From positions 1 to 64,000 of the forward strand of contig JAGFNQ010007687.1 in the NCBI GenBank assembly GCA_024364735.1: a stretch of 64,000 nucleotides of DNA, read 5' to 3'. A program made the translations under genes and the position numbers. How positions within the stretch are numbered: position 1 is the stretch's first letter; each line of letters starts with the position of its first letter. The notes below the pieces were generated by a model. It worked only from the letters and a program-made list of their open reading frames with translations, was not told the DNA's origin and searched no databases. This DNA comes from Boesenbergia rotunda. Taxonomy: Eukaryota > Streptophyta > Magnoliopsida > Zingiberales > Zingiberaceae. Below, in pieces: positions 1 through 10,758 of the stretch.

Positions 1-2923
1 AGGTCGATATAATACTCCAATCTCTGCCTAAGAGTTTTGAGCAGTTCCGGCTCAACTATAACATGAATAAGCATGAGTATATGTTTGGGAACTCCTGGGA
101 GAACTCCAGGCGGCAGAAGGGCTCTTCATCAGAACCTGCAAACCTTGGGAACTCAGAAGGTTTCTACTTCTGTGCCGAAAAGGCAGGAAGAAGAAAAACA
201 AGGTGGGTTCAAGAAGGTAGCAGCATAGTAGGGACCAAGGACTAGAGAGAAGAAGCCGAAAGGCAAGTACTTCATTGACATTAGAAGGCGAACTGTCCCA
301 TCATCAAGACAAAAGTATATCTTTTCTTTTGTCGTTGTAACATGCTTAGCGGAGTTATTACCGGTACCTGGTGGGTAGATACGGATGCCACTACGCATGT
401 CTGCAATCTTTGCAGGGGTTCCAGGAAGCCCCACGACTACTAAAGAAAAAAAACCGTCTACATGGGAAATGCTACGGAGGTGGCTACTATTGCAGTGGGA
501 GTTATTATTTGTCTTTAGAGATAAAGTTTTGGTTTTAAGATTGCTTTTATGTACCTAATATTTAGAAAGAACTCTAGTTCAGTTTCTAAATAAATGATAT
601 TCTATTGCTTTTTATGAAAAGTGGAATAGAAAGATTATCTATTTAGGTACATGATAGGCAATTGGTACACATTAGAACCAAAGTCTTCCATGATGCAAGT
701 AGTAACTAATAGCTCATCATCTAACCAAAGTAGGAGAAAGGTTCCTTCCGAGATGAACCAAACATACCTTTGGCGTCTAAGGCTTGGTCTTATTAACCTT
801 AGTAGGATTCAAAGGTTGATAGCGAATGGGCCCTCGGGTTCATTGGGGTGGGAGACTTCTCTAACTTTGAATCATACTGAAAGGTAAGACGACCAAGAGG
901 CCTATCAAGGCGAGGGTATAGAGCCAAAGATATGTTAGATTCGGTTCATTCTGATTTGTGTGGTTCTATGTCTATCCAGGATAGAGGTAACTTTGAATAC
1001 TTCGTGAGATGAATATTCAAAGTTAAGGATACATTTACATGATGGCCGCAAGTCTGAATCTTTGATTAGTTCAATGAATTCAAGACGATTATGGAGAAAC
1101 ATCAAGGTAACAGTATCAAAACACTACGATCGGATCGTGGTAATGGGTACCTCTTGAGAGAATTAGGACTTACTTATCAGAGGTTCGGATTCAATCCGAA
1201 TTGATTACACCCGGTTCGCCCCAATAGAACGGTGCAATAGAGCGAAGGAAAAGGGCTCTTATGGGGATAAGACAATGATGAGCTGCTCCGAGTTGCCGGA
1301 TTCGTTCTGAGGATATGCTCTGGAAACGCAGCGTACATACTTGATACCATCTAGGTCAGTGCCTCCTGCTCCCATAGAAGTGTGGGCTGGGCGAAAGCCA
1401 AGTCTAAGACATCTTCGGACATTGGATAGCTCAGCATATGTGCTGATAGGGGATACTGATAAGATTGGAATCTCGTGCGCTTGTTCGTAAGCTATCCTAG
1501 AGAAACGAAAGGTGGTTATATAGTTCTAAGGATCAGAGGGTAATCGTTGGGACGAATACCAGATTTTTAGAAGAAGACTGTGATGAACCATAAACCCATG
1601 AGTAGACTAGTTCTTGAAGAATTAAGAGAGGATGTTCCGACCTTAGTACCAACTGTACAAGAGGAAATATCACATGTCACTGCACCGCGTGTCACAGAAG
1701 ATACACAGGTAATGTCTCGTCGTAGTGGGAGGATTGTTGGTCAACTAGAAGGATTCATGTTCTTGGGAGAGTATTCGGACTCGGTCCTTGGCGACTATGA
1801 ATCAAGATCCTTGGACCTATGATGAGGAACATCCGCTTTGAAGAGATAGTCCAGTTATATGGATTTGTTCAAAGGGCGTATGAGATTTGTGTATGTAAGA
1901 ATTGTGACGAAAACGTAGTGGTATTCTTGTACTATACGTAGAAAATATTTTGTTAGTTGGCAACAATGACAAAGTATTATCAGACATAAGGGTATGATCG
2001 TCCAAACGGTTTATATGAAGGACTTAGGAGAAGCAAGACACATCCTTGGTAATCAAAGTTCTAAGGGATCACCAAAGAAGGATGTTGTGCTTATCCCAAG
2101 CTTCATATAGTGATAGTGTCTTAACTCGTTTTAGCATGGAAACCTCCAAGAAAAGTTTTGTACTTTTCAGTTGTGGAGCTACTCTATCTAAGGAGATATG
2201 TTTAGATTATCAAAGGAGATAGAGCAGGTAATGGCGATTCCTTTAGCATTGGCTATAGGAAGCCTCTTGTATGCTAAAAACGAGACCGGATATCTGCTTT
2301 GCCGTGGGCATGGTTAGCAGATATCAGAGTAACCCAGTTTAAGGAAATTGGATTGTGGTAAAAGCTTATATTAGTGCCTGAGAAGGACTAAGGATTATAA
2401 GCTGGTTTACCGGGCAGACTAATTCCCTATGGGTTATACGGATACAGACTTCCAGTCGGATAGGGGCAAACATAAGTATTCCTCGGGGTTTTGTGTTTAT
2501 TTTTAGGAGGTAGAACCGTAGTTGGAGGAGTGTCGCGCAGCGACTACGTGATGGACTCCACCATGGAAGCTAAGGAAGTGGCAGCCTATGAGGCAGCCAA
2601 ATGAAGCTACATGGTTCAAGAACCTCAAGATGGACTTCGATGTGATTCCTGGTTTGCTCAGAGATATCACATTCGGTTGTGATAAACAAATGGTGCAATT
2701 GTAAACTCGAAGGAATCATGAGCCTATGAGGCGAGTAAACACATAGAGCACAAGTACCACCCAGGAGAGGAAAAGCTGTAGTTGCCTAGATTACATCAGA
2801 AGACAACCTGTGAGATCTTTTCACTGAGGCCTTGATACCGAGAGCTTTAGGCATGTGGAGGATCAGGGAGTCAGATGTATGACATTTTGAGGGCAGCAAA
2901 GTCTTTAAGTATAAGTGGGAGAT
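1..2923 (+). pseudogene. Decayed Ty1/copia internal region (copia-1): gag end, protease, integrase, RT/RNase H
   Basis: This is the 3' part of a copia polyprotein gene broken in all frames. At 1-90 the translation resembles the copia Gag stretch ILQSLPKSFEQFRLNYN. Integrase-like pieces follow: an HSDLCGSMS stretch near 945-985, a TLRSDRG-like stretch near 1120-1145, and a downstream integrase stretch at 1270-1430. The longest open piece, 1580-1822, matches the linker between integrase and reverse transcriptase (RRSGRI motif). The N-terminal RT is missing after about 1830. RT and RNase H remnants continue to about 2880 with many stops. The 5' end lies outside the window. Domain order and motifs suggest a Tork/Tnt1-like lineage, but the clade is uncertain. 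It cannot encode a working protein. Confidence 0.8.
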
Positions 2924-4740
2924 TGTTAGATGTGTATACTGAAAGACATGCTTCTTTTATATATATGAACATCTTTATTTTGAAAAGAGAATCACAACCA
3001 CACTAGGTGCCTGTTTATATTAGTACATGCATGAAGTCCAATTACTTTGCATTGTAGATAACATGGTGTGTGGTGTCACACGGAAGATCATGTTATCAGT
3101 TCTTTGCTTAGTATAAATAGAGGCTCACAATCGAGATGGAATTGGACAACCCATCGGAATGGTTGTAGTGTAATTAGGTGTGGTTGGTCTTGACCATAGG
3201 ATTACGCTAGTGTGCTTTGAGTACATTGAGCAGGACCAAAACACGAGGTTATCTAATTTGTACTGACTCGATAATTGGATAGGACCTCAAACTTTATTAT
3301 GGAGTACGATCCCTTAATTCCGATATAATAACGGGCATATATTATTAACTATTATTTCTTTAATTTACCAATGGGCGAGATCTATTTTGTTAGATCGATA
3401 GGCCCGGTAAGTTGGGAGATAATATTAATAATATGATGTGCTGTTGATTATTGACGGAATCCGTGTCCTGGTGAGTCAGGTTGATGATGCCCCCTTGATG
3501 AGCTCGAAAGGTTCATCATGCTAAACCCTGCAGGTGGATTTGATCCGGCATGATGATAAGGTTGAGTGGTACTATTCAAGGATCCAGAGGTTAATTAATT
3601 TGAATTGTCAGTAATTTAAATTAATTAACGGACATTCGATATCTTAAACACGGGGGATGGACAACTCGTAATAAGAGGAGCCCATATGTAAATATGGGGG
3701 TTGGTGAGGTAATTCAATGAGGGCCCTTTAGTGGAATGAATCCTCATTAATGGACCGGGTCCATTAGCAGGCCAAGATCCAACTCCTCCTCATGGTCCCT
3801 ACCGTAGCCCTATATATACCCCATGGCGGCATGAAACCAAGTTGATGATTAATCTAATAGATCACAAGAAATCCTAGCCTCTTCCCCCCCCCCCCCCTCC
3901 CCCTCTCTCTCTCTCTTTCTCTCTATGCGGCGCCGAACGGCAAGGAAATTTTTGCTTCTCCAGTGATTAATTGCATGCGACAATTAATTGGTCTCTAATT
4001 AATTGCATGCAAGGAAATTAGCTCCTTCTCCACGATTAATTGCATAAGGCAATTGGCAATTAATCTTTCTCCAATTAATTGCATGTAATGCGATTACAAA
4101 CTGCTCCTCCACCGATTAATGGCGAGCGGCGATTAATTGCATCGGCATGCAATTAGAGCTGGGAGGAGCAGTTCATATGCGGAGGAATTTTTTCTGCTTC
4201 GGTAAAGAAAAAACTTAGTGGAGAATAGCGCGTGAGCAGTTCGTCCTGCCTCAGAGGAGAAGTCTTCGACGCCGGGTGTGGTCTGAGCAGAAGCCAAGTT
4301 GCGCAACTTGGCGCCGGCTGCAGCTTGTGGAGAAATTTTGGGAGTCGGCTGCTGTTTTTGGTCTGTGGGGATGTTGCTCTTCAAGGAACAAAGTTCTTTG
4401 TAACTTTGTCTTGAAGCAACTCACAGTTAGGACACTGGTGCTTGAGGAGAGGAGTAGTAGGATTTGTGTTCGGATTATCCTCTTCCTAGGAGCGGCCGGC
4501 GGTATCCTTTTGATAAGGGATTGGTTGGCACAAGGAGAAGAGATCAACTTGGTGACCACGGATCTTGGTAGATCGTCGCCCACACGACGTCCAAGAGGGG
4601 AGGATCATACGGTAGAAGATCGTAAGGTAACGGAAGGTATATTCTTCACTGGCTCCTTTCATTATGTTATTATGTGTCTTATTCATGCACCTTGTCATTT
4701 CATGTTTGTTATTTAATTATTTTGATTGCGAATCATAGTC
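2924..4740 (+). repeat. 3' LTR of copia-1
   Basis: The polypurine tract AAGTGGGAGAT ends at 2923 and the LTR opens with TGTTAGATGTG, the usual copia arrangement. A TATA-like box (TATAAATAG) lies at 3112-3120 and a second, TATATATA, near 3811. A C/CT-rich microsatellite is at about 3884-3925. Between about 3960 and 4160 the motif TTAATTGCATGC and its variants recur. The right edge is an estimate: no second LTR copy is available for comparison, and the end could lie anywhere from about 4.5 to 5.0 kb. ORFs of 60-146 codons at 4133-4716 overlap on both strands and resemble no gene. Confidence 0.55.
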
Positions 4741-5040
4741 AATAATTATTTAACTGGACCCCGACCATAAACACAAAAGTCGGCAATCAACTCGTCGCCT
4801 TTTCCGCGGTCGAACGGTCGAGCAAATTGCAAGACCAATTTTGGTAATTGACTAAGTTGCAATTTGAATCGTTCGATACGGCACGAGACGGTCGATGGAA
4901 AACGACTCTCTATTCAGATTAAATTTTTTAATCCGTAGGCATAGAGAGGTCTCTCGGATCGAACAGGTATCCGCTTAGGAAACCCACCAAGCCATACCCA
5001 TCACGTGACTCCTCGGGCGCCCCCATCTCTTTCACTTCAT
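4741..5040. other. No recognisable feature
   Basis: I see no coding signal, terminal motif or repeat here. The stretch contains several CGGTCGA/TCGAACGG-like words. It lies between the copia-1 LTR and the SIRE-3 accessory-gene promoter and could belong to either element. Confidence 0.4.
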
Positions 5041-5262
5041 TCAAGGCAGAAAAAACTGCCATTCTCCCTAACTAGGGCGCCCCGGCCCTTGCGGGCACCC
5101 CCAGTACCAGTCAAAGGCAGCAAAGCTGCCATTCCTTTCCGACTGGGGTGCCCGGGCCATCACGGGCGCTCCCATCCAACGGCAGGTCACTGCTTTAAGC
5201 AGTGACCATCTGACTAGGGCGCCCGGGAGGTCCCGGGCGCTCGAGCTAAAATGGCTATATAA
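5041..5262 (+). promoter_or_regulatory. Internal promoter of the accessory gene: three GC-box/hairpin repeats and a TATA box
   Basis: Three imperfect repeats of about 70 bp each hold a short hairpin followed by a GC-rich palindromic box. The hairpins are GGCAG/CTGCC at about 5045, GGCAG/CTGCC with a GC extension at about 5116, and GGTCACTGC/GCAGTGACC at about 5185. The boxes lie at 5075-5102, 5145-5173 and 5217-5242 and are built from GGGCGCCC/GGGCGCTC half-sites around CCGGG. A TATA box (TATATAA) is at 5256-5262, about 105 bp before the ATG at 5367, with a CT-rich leader between. The same box type lies upstream of the TATA box in the LTRs at 8869-9195 and 56025-56358. Promoter function is inferred. 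Confidence 0.6.
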
Positions 5263-5366
5263 GCCACCCGAATTCCATTCATTTGCCACACCCAAAACTT
5301 TTCTTCTCTCTAACTCTTTTCTTCCAAGGCGACCAAGTGATCCTCTTGCTCCCTCAAACCTCGACC

Positions 5367-6658
5367 ATGCCTCCCCGAACGACTACTCGGTATAATTTTT
5401 GTTTCCTTTTTCCTTACGCATTTAAAATTATTTTTCTTAAATTCCTTTTTTGTAAATGCATGTTTCTTATCGTAGAAAACGCCGAGCAAACCAATCAAAC
5501 CCCGGTACCAAACCTAGTCCTGATCCTAGGTTCCCAACCTTAGAACTTTATAATAGATTTGCTCGAACAACATATAAGCCTATTAAGACAAGTTACCTAA
5601 ATAGACAATTCTTCACTCAATCTTGTCCATTGGCTATGAATGTTATCAACTTTTACCAACTAGACAACCTTGTATTCTGCACTCATCCCATCAACACATC
5701 CCTATGTGCAGAATTTTATAACAACATAGTTAGACAAGACGGTCTTATGTTTGTCACCACCGTTCAAGGGATTCCCTTGACAATCACACCTTCATTGCTC
5801 AACCGATTTCTTGGACTACGACTCTCTCAGTCCACCTTTTGCTATTATCCTCCTAGGGATCCTCCCTTTGATGCTCCCTATTCTCACATTACCCTAGATA
5901 CTCTATACTCCTACTTCTATAGGGACACTAGAAACCCCTTGGCCAGACGATTTCAGTCTGTTGACCTTCAGGTACAGGACTACGCTCTTTATAGAGTACT
6001 AGTCCGATGCATTCTACCTTTATCCACTAGAGACGTCGCTACCATGCGACCATTTCACACCTTCCTCCTATACGCATTGATCCATCATCTTGATATCGAC
6101 ATTGGACTCCACATGTTCCACACGATTCTACATGCGTCCAGTGTTACCACTCAGGGGCGGGTACGCACCCCCTATTGCCACATCATCACTTCCATTCTTC
6201 ATTATCACGGTCGTAACATCACCGATGGAGAGATGACCGCTATGACTAACTTCGATGAGATAGGTTTTAGGAATTTTTCCCTAGCTGGTATAGAGGTTTC
6301 GGCTACCGGGGTTTTGTCGTGGAGCCGTCAGAGAGCCGGACCCCAGATCGACTCTGATGAGGACGTTGAGGTCGATGTAGCAGATCTGGCAGCTGAGGTT
6401 CGAGAGAACATAGACGAGCCCCCACCACCAACACTCTACGAGAGAGTGACGCGACTTGAGACACAGGTCCAGAGCCTCCGGGAGGAAGTGGAGGCAAATC
6501 ATGCTGAAGAAATGGAGGCAAATCAGGCCCATTACACTGAGTACATGAGTGCCCTCAGAGCCGATAGGGAGACTAGCGACGCACGGTATCATGAGATGAT
6601 GTCGCTATTTCGATCCTGGCAGCCAGGCTCATCGGATCGTCCCGGTCCCTCCTCCTAG
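5367..6658 (+). CDS. Retrotransposon accessory ORF, putative plant transposon protein (Transposase_32-like), two exons
   Basis: The gene encodes about 401 residues if one intron is removed. Exon 1 (5367-5389) gives MPPRTTT plus a split Arg codon. The intron, 5390-5475 (86 bp), starts GTATAA, is T-rich and ends TCGTAG. Exon 2 (5476-6658) then continues in frame as KRRANQSN. Without splicing, the frame opens only at an ATG inside the intron (5456). The basic N-terminus could be a nuclear signal. Residues about 75-260 resemble the plant transposon-associated domain found in extra ORFs of SIRE and gypsy elements (an FYNN...VQGIPLTITPSLLNRFLGL-type segment, then an LLYALIHH segment). An acidic patch (DSDEDVEVDVAD) and a coiled coil at about 330-385 follow. 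I see no transposase catalytic triad, and the function is unknown. The frame has no stop or frameshift, unlike nearly everything around it. It lies where other SIRE elements carry env-like ORFs. Confidence 0.75.
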
Positions 6659-7069
6659 TTTAGATTGGCATTGTATGATTGACTGTTTGACTGCCCCTAC
6701 TCAGTAGGGTTGACTTATATTTGACTTGTATGACTGTGCTGGTTTTCTCTTTTACCAGCAGACTTATGGAGTTGACTATTTATTTTTCTTGATTAACTGA
6801 TCTTTATTAGGATTATGCTTGGTAGAATAAGCTTAATTTATTTCTGTTTTTCTTACTGCTTTACTCAATTTTAAAATCAGTTTCTAAAATAATTTTAAAA
6901 AACTGCTTTACTTGATTTTCAAAATCTTTTTGGCATTGCTTTTTAAAATAATTTTTTGACTTAGTTTTTATTTTCAAAAACTACCCCCTTCAAAACTAGG
7001 TTTTTTCGAAAATGGACTTAGTTTAGGCCCTAACCCTAGAACTGCATGCACCTATAGATCTAGAAGCCA

Positions 7070-7127
7070 GCATCTCACAAGAACCTTAGGGTACTTTTGA
7101 CTGATAATCTAGAATGGGTTGAGATGC
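7070..7127 (+). other. Conserved post-pol stem-loop, SIRE-3 copy
   Basis: Arms GCATCTCA (7070-7077) and TGAGATGC (7120-7127) pair perfectly around a 42-nt loop. The loop holds CTTAGGGTAC and TAGAATGG words shared with the SIRE-1 copies at 42934-43000 and 48638-48704. It is preceded, as in SIRE-1, by a conserved CATG(A/C)ACCTATAGAT stretch. Confidence 0.6.
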
Positions 7128-7468
7128 TTAGGTCTTTGCCTTAATTCAAGATGATTTAAGTCAGTGCATCTGCAATAATTGGGGCACTAAATACAAATTA
7201 AACAGTAATTAGGTTAAGTGTCAAGTTTAGAAAATCTAACTTGAGTAGAACACTTAACTTGACTAACCCTAGTAAAAACTACTATTTATAACAGTTAGTA
7301 AGTAGTTAATTAGGTTAGACATGACCCGACAGAGATATATCAAATTGATTTGGTCTAGTTTATATCTTGAATTGGTTCAGTACAACACAATTATTCTTTT
7401 ATTATATCCTTGTGCAATTTAGTTTTTCTAAATTTACTTTGTTTTTTTGATATATGGCAAAGGGGGAG

Positions 7469-7744
7469 AGAGAGTGAAAAGGAGAGAAGATTTGAAAATT
7501 AAAATCTTTTCCAAATTCAAAATTTCAAAATTTTCTTTATCCTTTCTTCAAAAAGTAATTAGAGAGTGAAAAGGAGAGAAGATTTGAAAATTAAAATCTT
7601 TTCCAAATTCAAAATTTTAAAATTTTCTTTATCCTTTCTTCAAAAAGTAATTAGAGAGTGAAAAGGAGAGAAGATTTGAAAATTAAAATCTTTTCCAAAT
7701 TCAAAATTTCAAAATTTTCTTTGTCCTTTCTTCAAAAAGTACTT
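7469..7744 (+). repeat. 92-bp tandem repeat, three copies
   Basis: Copies begin at 7469, 7561 and 7653, each with AGAGAGTGAAAAGGAGAG, and differ by only a few bases. The near identity suggests a recent local expansion. No coding potential is seen. Confidence 0.9.
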
Positions 7745-7790
7745 AATTTAAAGTTGCCTTCAAAACCGTCTTTTTCAAAAAAAAAATTCC

Positions 7791-7911
7791 AAGTACTTGA
7801 CTTAAATTGTTTTCAAAAATTTCTAAGTACTTGACTTAAATTGTTTTCAAAAATTTCTAAGTACTTAACTTAAATTGTGTTCAAAAATTTCTAAGTACTT
7901 GACTTAAAGTG
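7791..7911 (+). repeat. 34-bp tandem repeat, about 3.5 copies
   Basis: Units begin AAGTACTTGACTTAAATTG at 7791, 7825, 7859 and 7893. AAGTACTT words, often separated by AAATTT runs, continue in decayed form to about 8060. Confidence 0.85.
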
Positions 7912-8403
7912 GTTGTCATCTCTAAGTACTTATGTTCAAACTTCTCAAATGAGAAAAGTTTCTAAGTATAATCTTTAAATTTTCTTTCAGAAAATGTTTA
8001 GAAAATTGTCTAAGTTAACTTGAAATTTTTTCTAAATGTAAAATGTCTAAGTATAAATTTTCCAAGTGCCCAACCAAAATTTTTTTTGGTTTCTAAAAAC
8101 TTCTGTTGAAAAATGCTCTAAGTGTTGAAAAGTTAAATTCATCTGTAGACTTAGAAATTTTTCAAACCCCACGAATCTTTGAAAAACCTAGGGGGAGATT
8201 CCTTCCAGGGGGAGGGAACTAAACTAGTATTTTACCTTTCGATTAACTTAACTTTTTGAATAGGGTTGTCATAAATCAAAAAGAGAGAGATTGTTGGTGC
8301 AGGCAGCACCTAAGTCAATCCTGGGTTTTGATAATGGCAAAGGGTTCAAAAGTTAAGATATTATGTTAATCTAACATGTTCAATAAGTGTACAGGAAAAG
8401 AAG

Positions 8404-8600
8404 CCCTAGGTACACTAGGCACGAAGTCCTGGTCGAGGACTGGGCACGAAGCCCTGGCAAGGAGCTGGGCACCGAAGACCTACTCGGAAGGTGGGTACGA
8501 AGCCCTGGTCGAGGACTGGGCACGAAGCCCTGGCAAGGAGCTGGGCACCGAAGACCAGCTCGGAAGGTGGGCACGAAGACCTGGTCAGGTGCATCGGGCA
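8404..8600 (+). repeat. Hairpin-forming short tandem array in the SIRE-3 LTR
   Basis: Units separated by CACGAAG or CACCGAAG each contain an inverted repeat: CCTAG/CTAGG, CCTGGTC/GACTGGG (twice), CCTGGC/GCTGGG (twice) and ACCTACT/GGTGGGT. Several pairs need G-T wobbles and one unit near 8560 pairs poorly. A pair of units is itself duplicated. Confidence 0.7.
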
Positions 8601-8868
8601 AAAGTCCAACCGGAGGAGCCGATTGGCAAAAGGTAAACTCTCCTGAGAGTAGTAGGTGAGAACGCGTTCCCCGGCGAAGGAACAGTAGGCGTCAGTTTGA
8701 CCTAGGGCTCCATTTTGGAGGCCCAAAGTCAGAACCAAGACAGCTACGGTTGTAAAAGGCACTAACATGCTTGCTTTGTTTTGTTTGGTACTAACCCTGG
8801 ATGCAGGACTGAAGGAACGAGTTTCTGCAGCTCAGAACGCCCCAAATGAGAGGGGCAGCAGCTGGGTT

Positions 8869-9210
8869 GGGCGCCTGGGACCTCCCGGGCGCCCTAAGTC
8901 AAAGCCAAACAAGAGTTAAGCAAGTAAACGCTTCGATAGCACACTGGGTCGGGCGCCCCCTTGCTCCCGGGCGCCCCGGATGTCCCGGGCGCCCTGGGTC
9001 CAAGCTAACGAAGCATCAGAGTTCTATCCAGCGAGAAGCCCACAGACTGAGTCTACCCGGGCGCCCTTTGCTTCCCGGGCGCCCCCGTCAAACCCTGAGC
9101 CCAATCCTGGAGGGATAAGGGCTGACCGAGTTGTGGATGAAAGTTTGCGGATCGGGAGACACGTGGAGGGCGCCCCCAGCGTCCCGGGCGCCCCCAGGTG
9201 CATTATATAA
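8869..9210 (+). promoter_or_regulatory. LTR promoter: GC-box array plus TATA box
   Basis: GGGCGCCC-type double half-sites lie at 8869-8894, 8951-8994 (a triple), 9059-9085 and 9168-9195. A TATATAA box follows at 9204-9210. The order matches the accessory-gene promoter at 5041-5262. Transcription from here is inferred. Confidence 0.65.
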
Positions 9211-9641
9211 GAGGCTCAACCCCCAAGGCTTCAATAACAACTTTCCAAACGCCTCTACGCTCTTCGACTCAAACGCTCTGCTCTGGAAACCTCAGATCTT
9301 GAGATTCTACGCGTCGACGACGACCCGCCGCACCAAAGTACAATCCATACAGGGCGTCGATCTCGAAGAGTTATTCTGTTTTCTTTTACTACAATATTAC
9401 TGTACAATTCTTTGTAAAACACTTTGCGTATTATAGAATTGTCCGCAGTAAATGGTCAAGGACTGTGGGCCTTGGAGTAGGAGCTGACTGTGACTCCGAA
9501 CCAAGTAAATCCTTGTGTTCGCGTTTGGTTGTTTTAATTTCCGCTGCTTATTCTCTTAATCTTTTATCCGAAAAAGTTTTACGATATTCACCCCCCCTCT
9601 ATCGTATTCTCTCGGTCTAATAGAAATCAGAGACACCAGCA

Positions 9642-10758
9642 GTGGCTCGGGGTGGCACAATGCAACATCCGCAAAGGAAGTCAACAACACCAACAGCTAC
9701 AAAAACTTTGACAAGCTCAGGTAACTGGATTGCGGTTACACCTTTCTCTAATGGATCAGTGGCAGTTCAAGGGGGCCCAATTTCTCCTGGTGGATGTATT
9801 GCGGGGGCTGATACAGAACAGTGTATAGCAAGAGTTTCAGAGACTGCCAATAGGGATGTATCAGAGGCAAAGAGGCAAGGAGAACAGGTAGAATGTGAGA
9901 CCCGACAAACAACACGTGTTGGTTTAAGTGGAAATCAGTGTGATCAGGCTGTGCTCCGAGCGCAAGCTACCAATCAATCAGGTCAGGTTGGTCAGATAAC
10001 AGAGGAAGTGGGTCAGTTAGTAGCTCAGTAGACCGTGGAGCAACTGCATTCTCCCACAATCACGCAGAGAAGTCATCCTACAGGTGAGGAAGGTAGTGTT
10101 CGAGGGATCAAGGGACCTGTGATTCCTCCACAACAAGCAGATTCAGGTGGTGGCTGCGGGAAGGAGCAGGAGCACACGCAACAAGCTTTAGAGCAGGGAA
10201 ACTCTGATGCGCCGCTAAATGATACTGAGTGTGCTTGGCAGATGAAGGAAAGAACGGCAGCCTTGTTCGATGATTGATCAGTGGTGCCTTGTGCAAGGAA
10301 CCAACGACATGGAAGGCCAGGTGGCAAGGAGTACAGAGGAGCTGCAGTCTTCCAGTGCAGAGCAAGAGATGGAGGAGGCAAATGACATCAGTAGTGCAGG
10401 AACTCAACGAGATGGATCTGAAGGGTTTATAAATGATGATGAGTAGCAGTCTGGAAGTATGGATACAGACAACAATATAGATGAAGCAACTTGGTCAGTT
10501 CAAACAAGAGCTAAGGCAACCAAGCGGAAGCTGGATTTACAACAGCAAGGTACAAGGATTTCTAAGTGGGTATCAGTGTTGCCAGCAGATGGATTTGGGA
10601 AGCAGTGTGCAAAGCTTAAAGCTAGAGGGCAGCAGGAGGGGTCAGTGTGCCAAAATATTAAAACAACACAAGTTGATAAAGGAAAGTGTAGTAAGCAAGG
10701 GACCAGTAAAAATAGATTATCAAGTTTGAGACGACCAAGGCCGTCCTCATCATCATGA
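9642..10758 (+). pseudogene. LINE ORF1 remnant
   Basis: The first part (9642-10277) is one frame with a TAG at 10029-10031 and a TGA at 10275-10277. The last part (10459-10758) is in another frame and encodes a basic, Ser-ending tail. Composition is Gln/Ser/Thr-rich, and no CCHC knuckle or RRM-like domain is visible. Identity as ORF1 rests on position only. The last frame ends TGA at 10756-10758, overlapping the ORF2 ATG at 10755 as ATGA, which would suit termination-reinitiation. Confidence 0.55.

Larger units (their letters stand above)
6659..8291 (+). other. 3' non-coding region of SIRE-3
   Basis: This AT-rich stretch lies between the accessory gene and the LTR. Two perfect short hairpins follow the stop codon: CCCTAC/GTAGGG at 6695-6709 and GCTGGT/ACCAGC at 6738-6759. 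They may mark the transcript end. A conserved stem-loop is at 7070-7127, and tandem repeats are at 7469-7744 and 7791-7911. A G-rich polypurine stretch near 8190-8218 and the purine run AAAAAGAGAGAGA just before 8292 are candidate polypurine tracts for plus-strand priming. No gag or pol of this element is in the window. Confidence 0.65.
8292..9622 (+). repeat. LTR of SIRE-3 (3' LTR)
   Basis: It starts TGTTGGTGCAGG right after a purine tract. Its end, near 9622, is aligned on the related SIRE-2 LTR (55603-57013, opposite strand). The shared parts are the start, the hairpin array, the GC boxes, the TATA region, and a C run followed by CTCTATCGTATTCTCT. The terminal CA is degraded to TA here. 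The hairpin array occupies 8404-8600, GC boxes 8869-9195, and TATATAA 9204-9210. ORFs inside it (8376-8768, 8846-9436) are by-products of GC-rich repeats. Confidence 0.85.

Noticed and set aside
4133..4716. ORFs of 83-146 codons in the copia-1 LTR as a host gene
   Set aside because: They overlap on both strands, have no recognisable domain, and lie inside LTR-like sequence.
8376..9436. Several 75-117 codon ORFs in the SIRE-3 LTR
   Set aside because: They lie in non-coding U3/R with GC-rich repeats. Frames overlap on both strands and differ in the related SIRE-2 LTR.
9620..9626. ATAGAAA as a LINE target duplication (also at 15579-15585)
   Set aside because: Only seven A-rich bases, and the flanks beyond belong to different elements. 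A chance match is likely.
9622..9633. Possible primer binding site after the SIRE-3 LTR
   Set aside because: Only about 8 of 12 bases match TGGTATCAGAGC, and the following sequence is LINE-like. Too weak.
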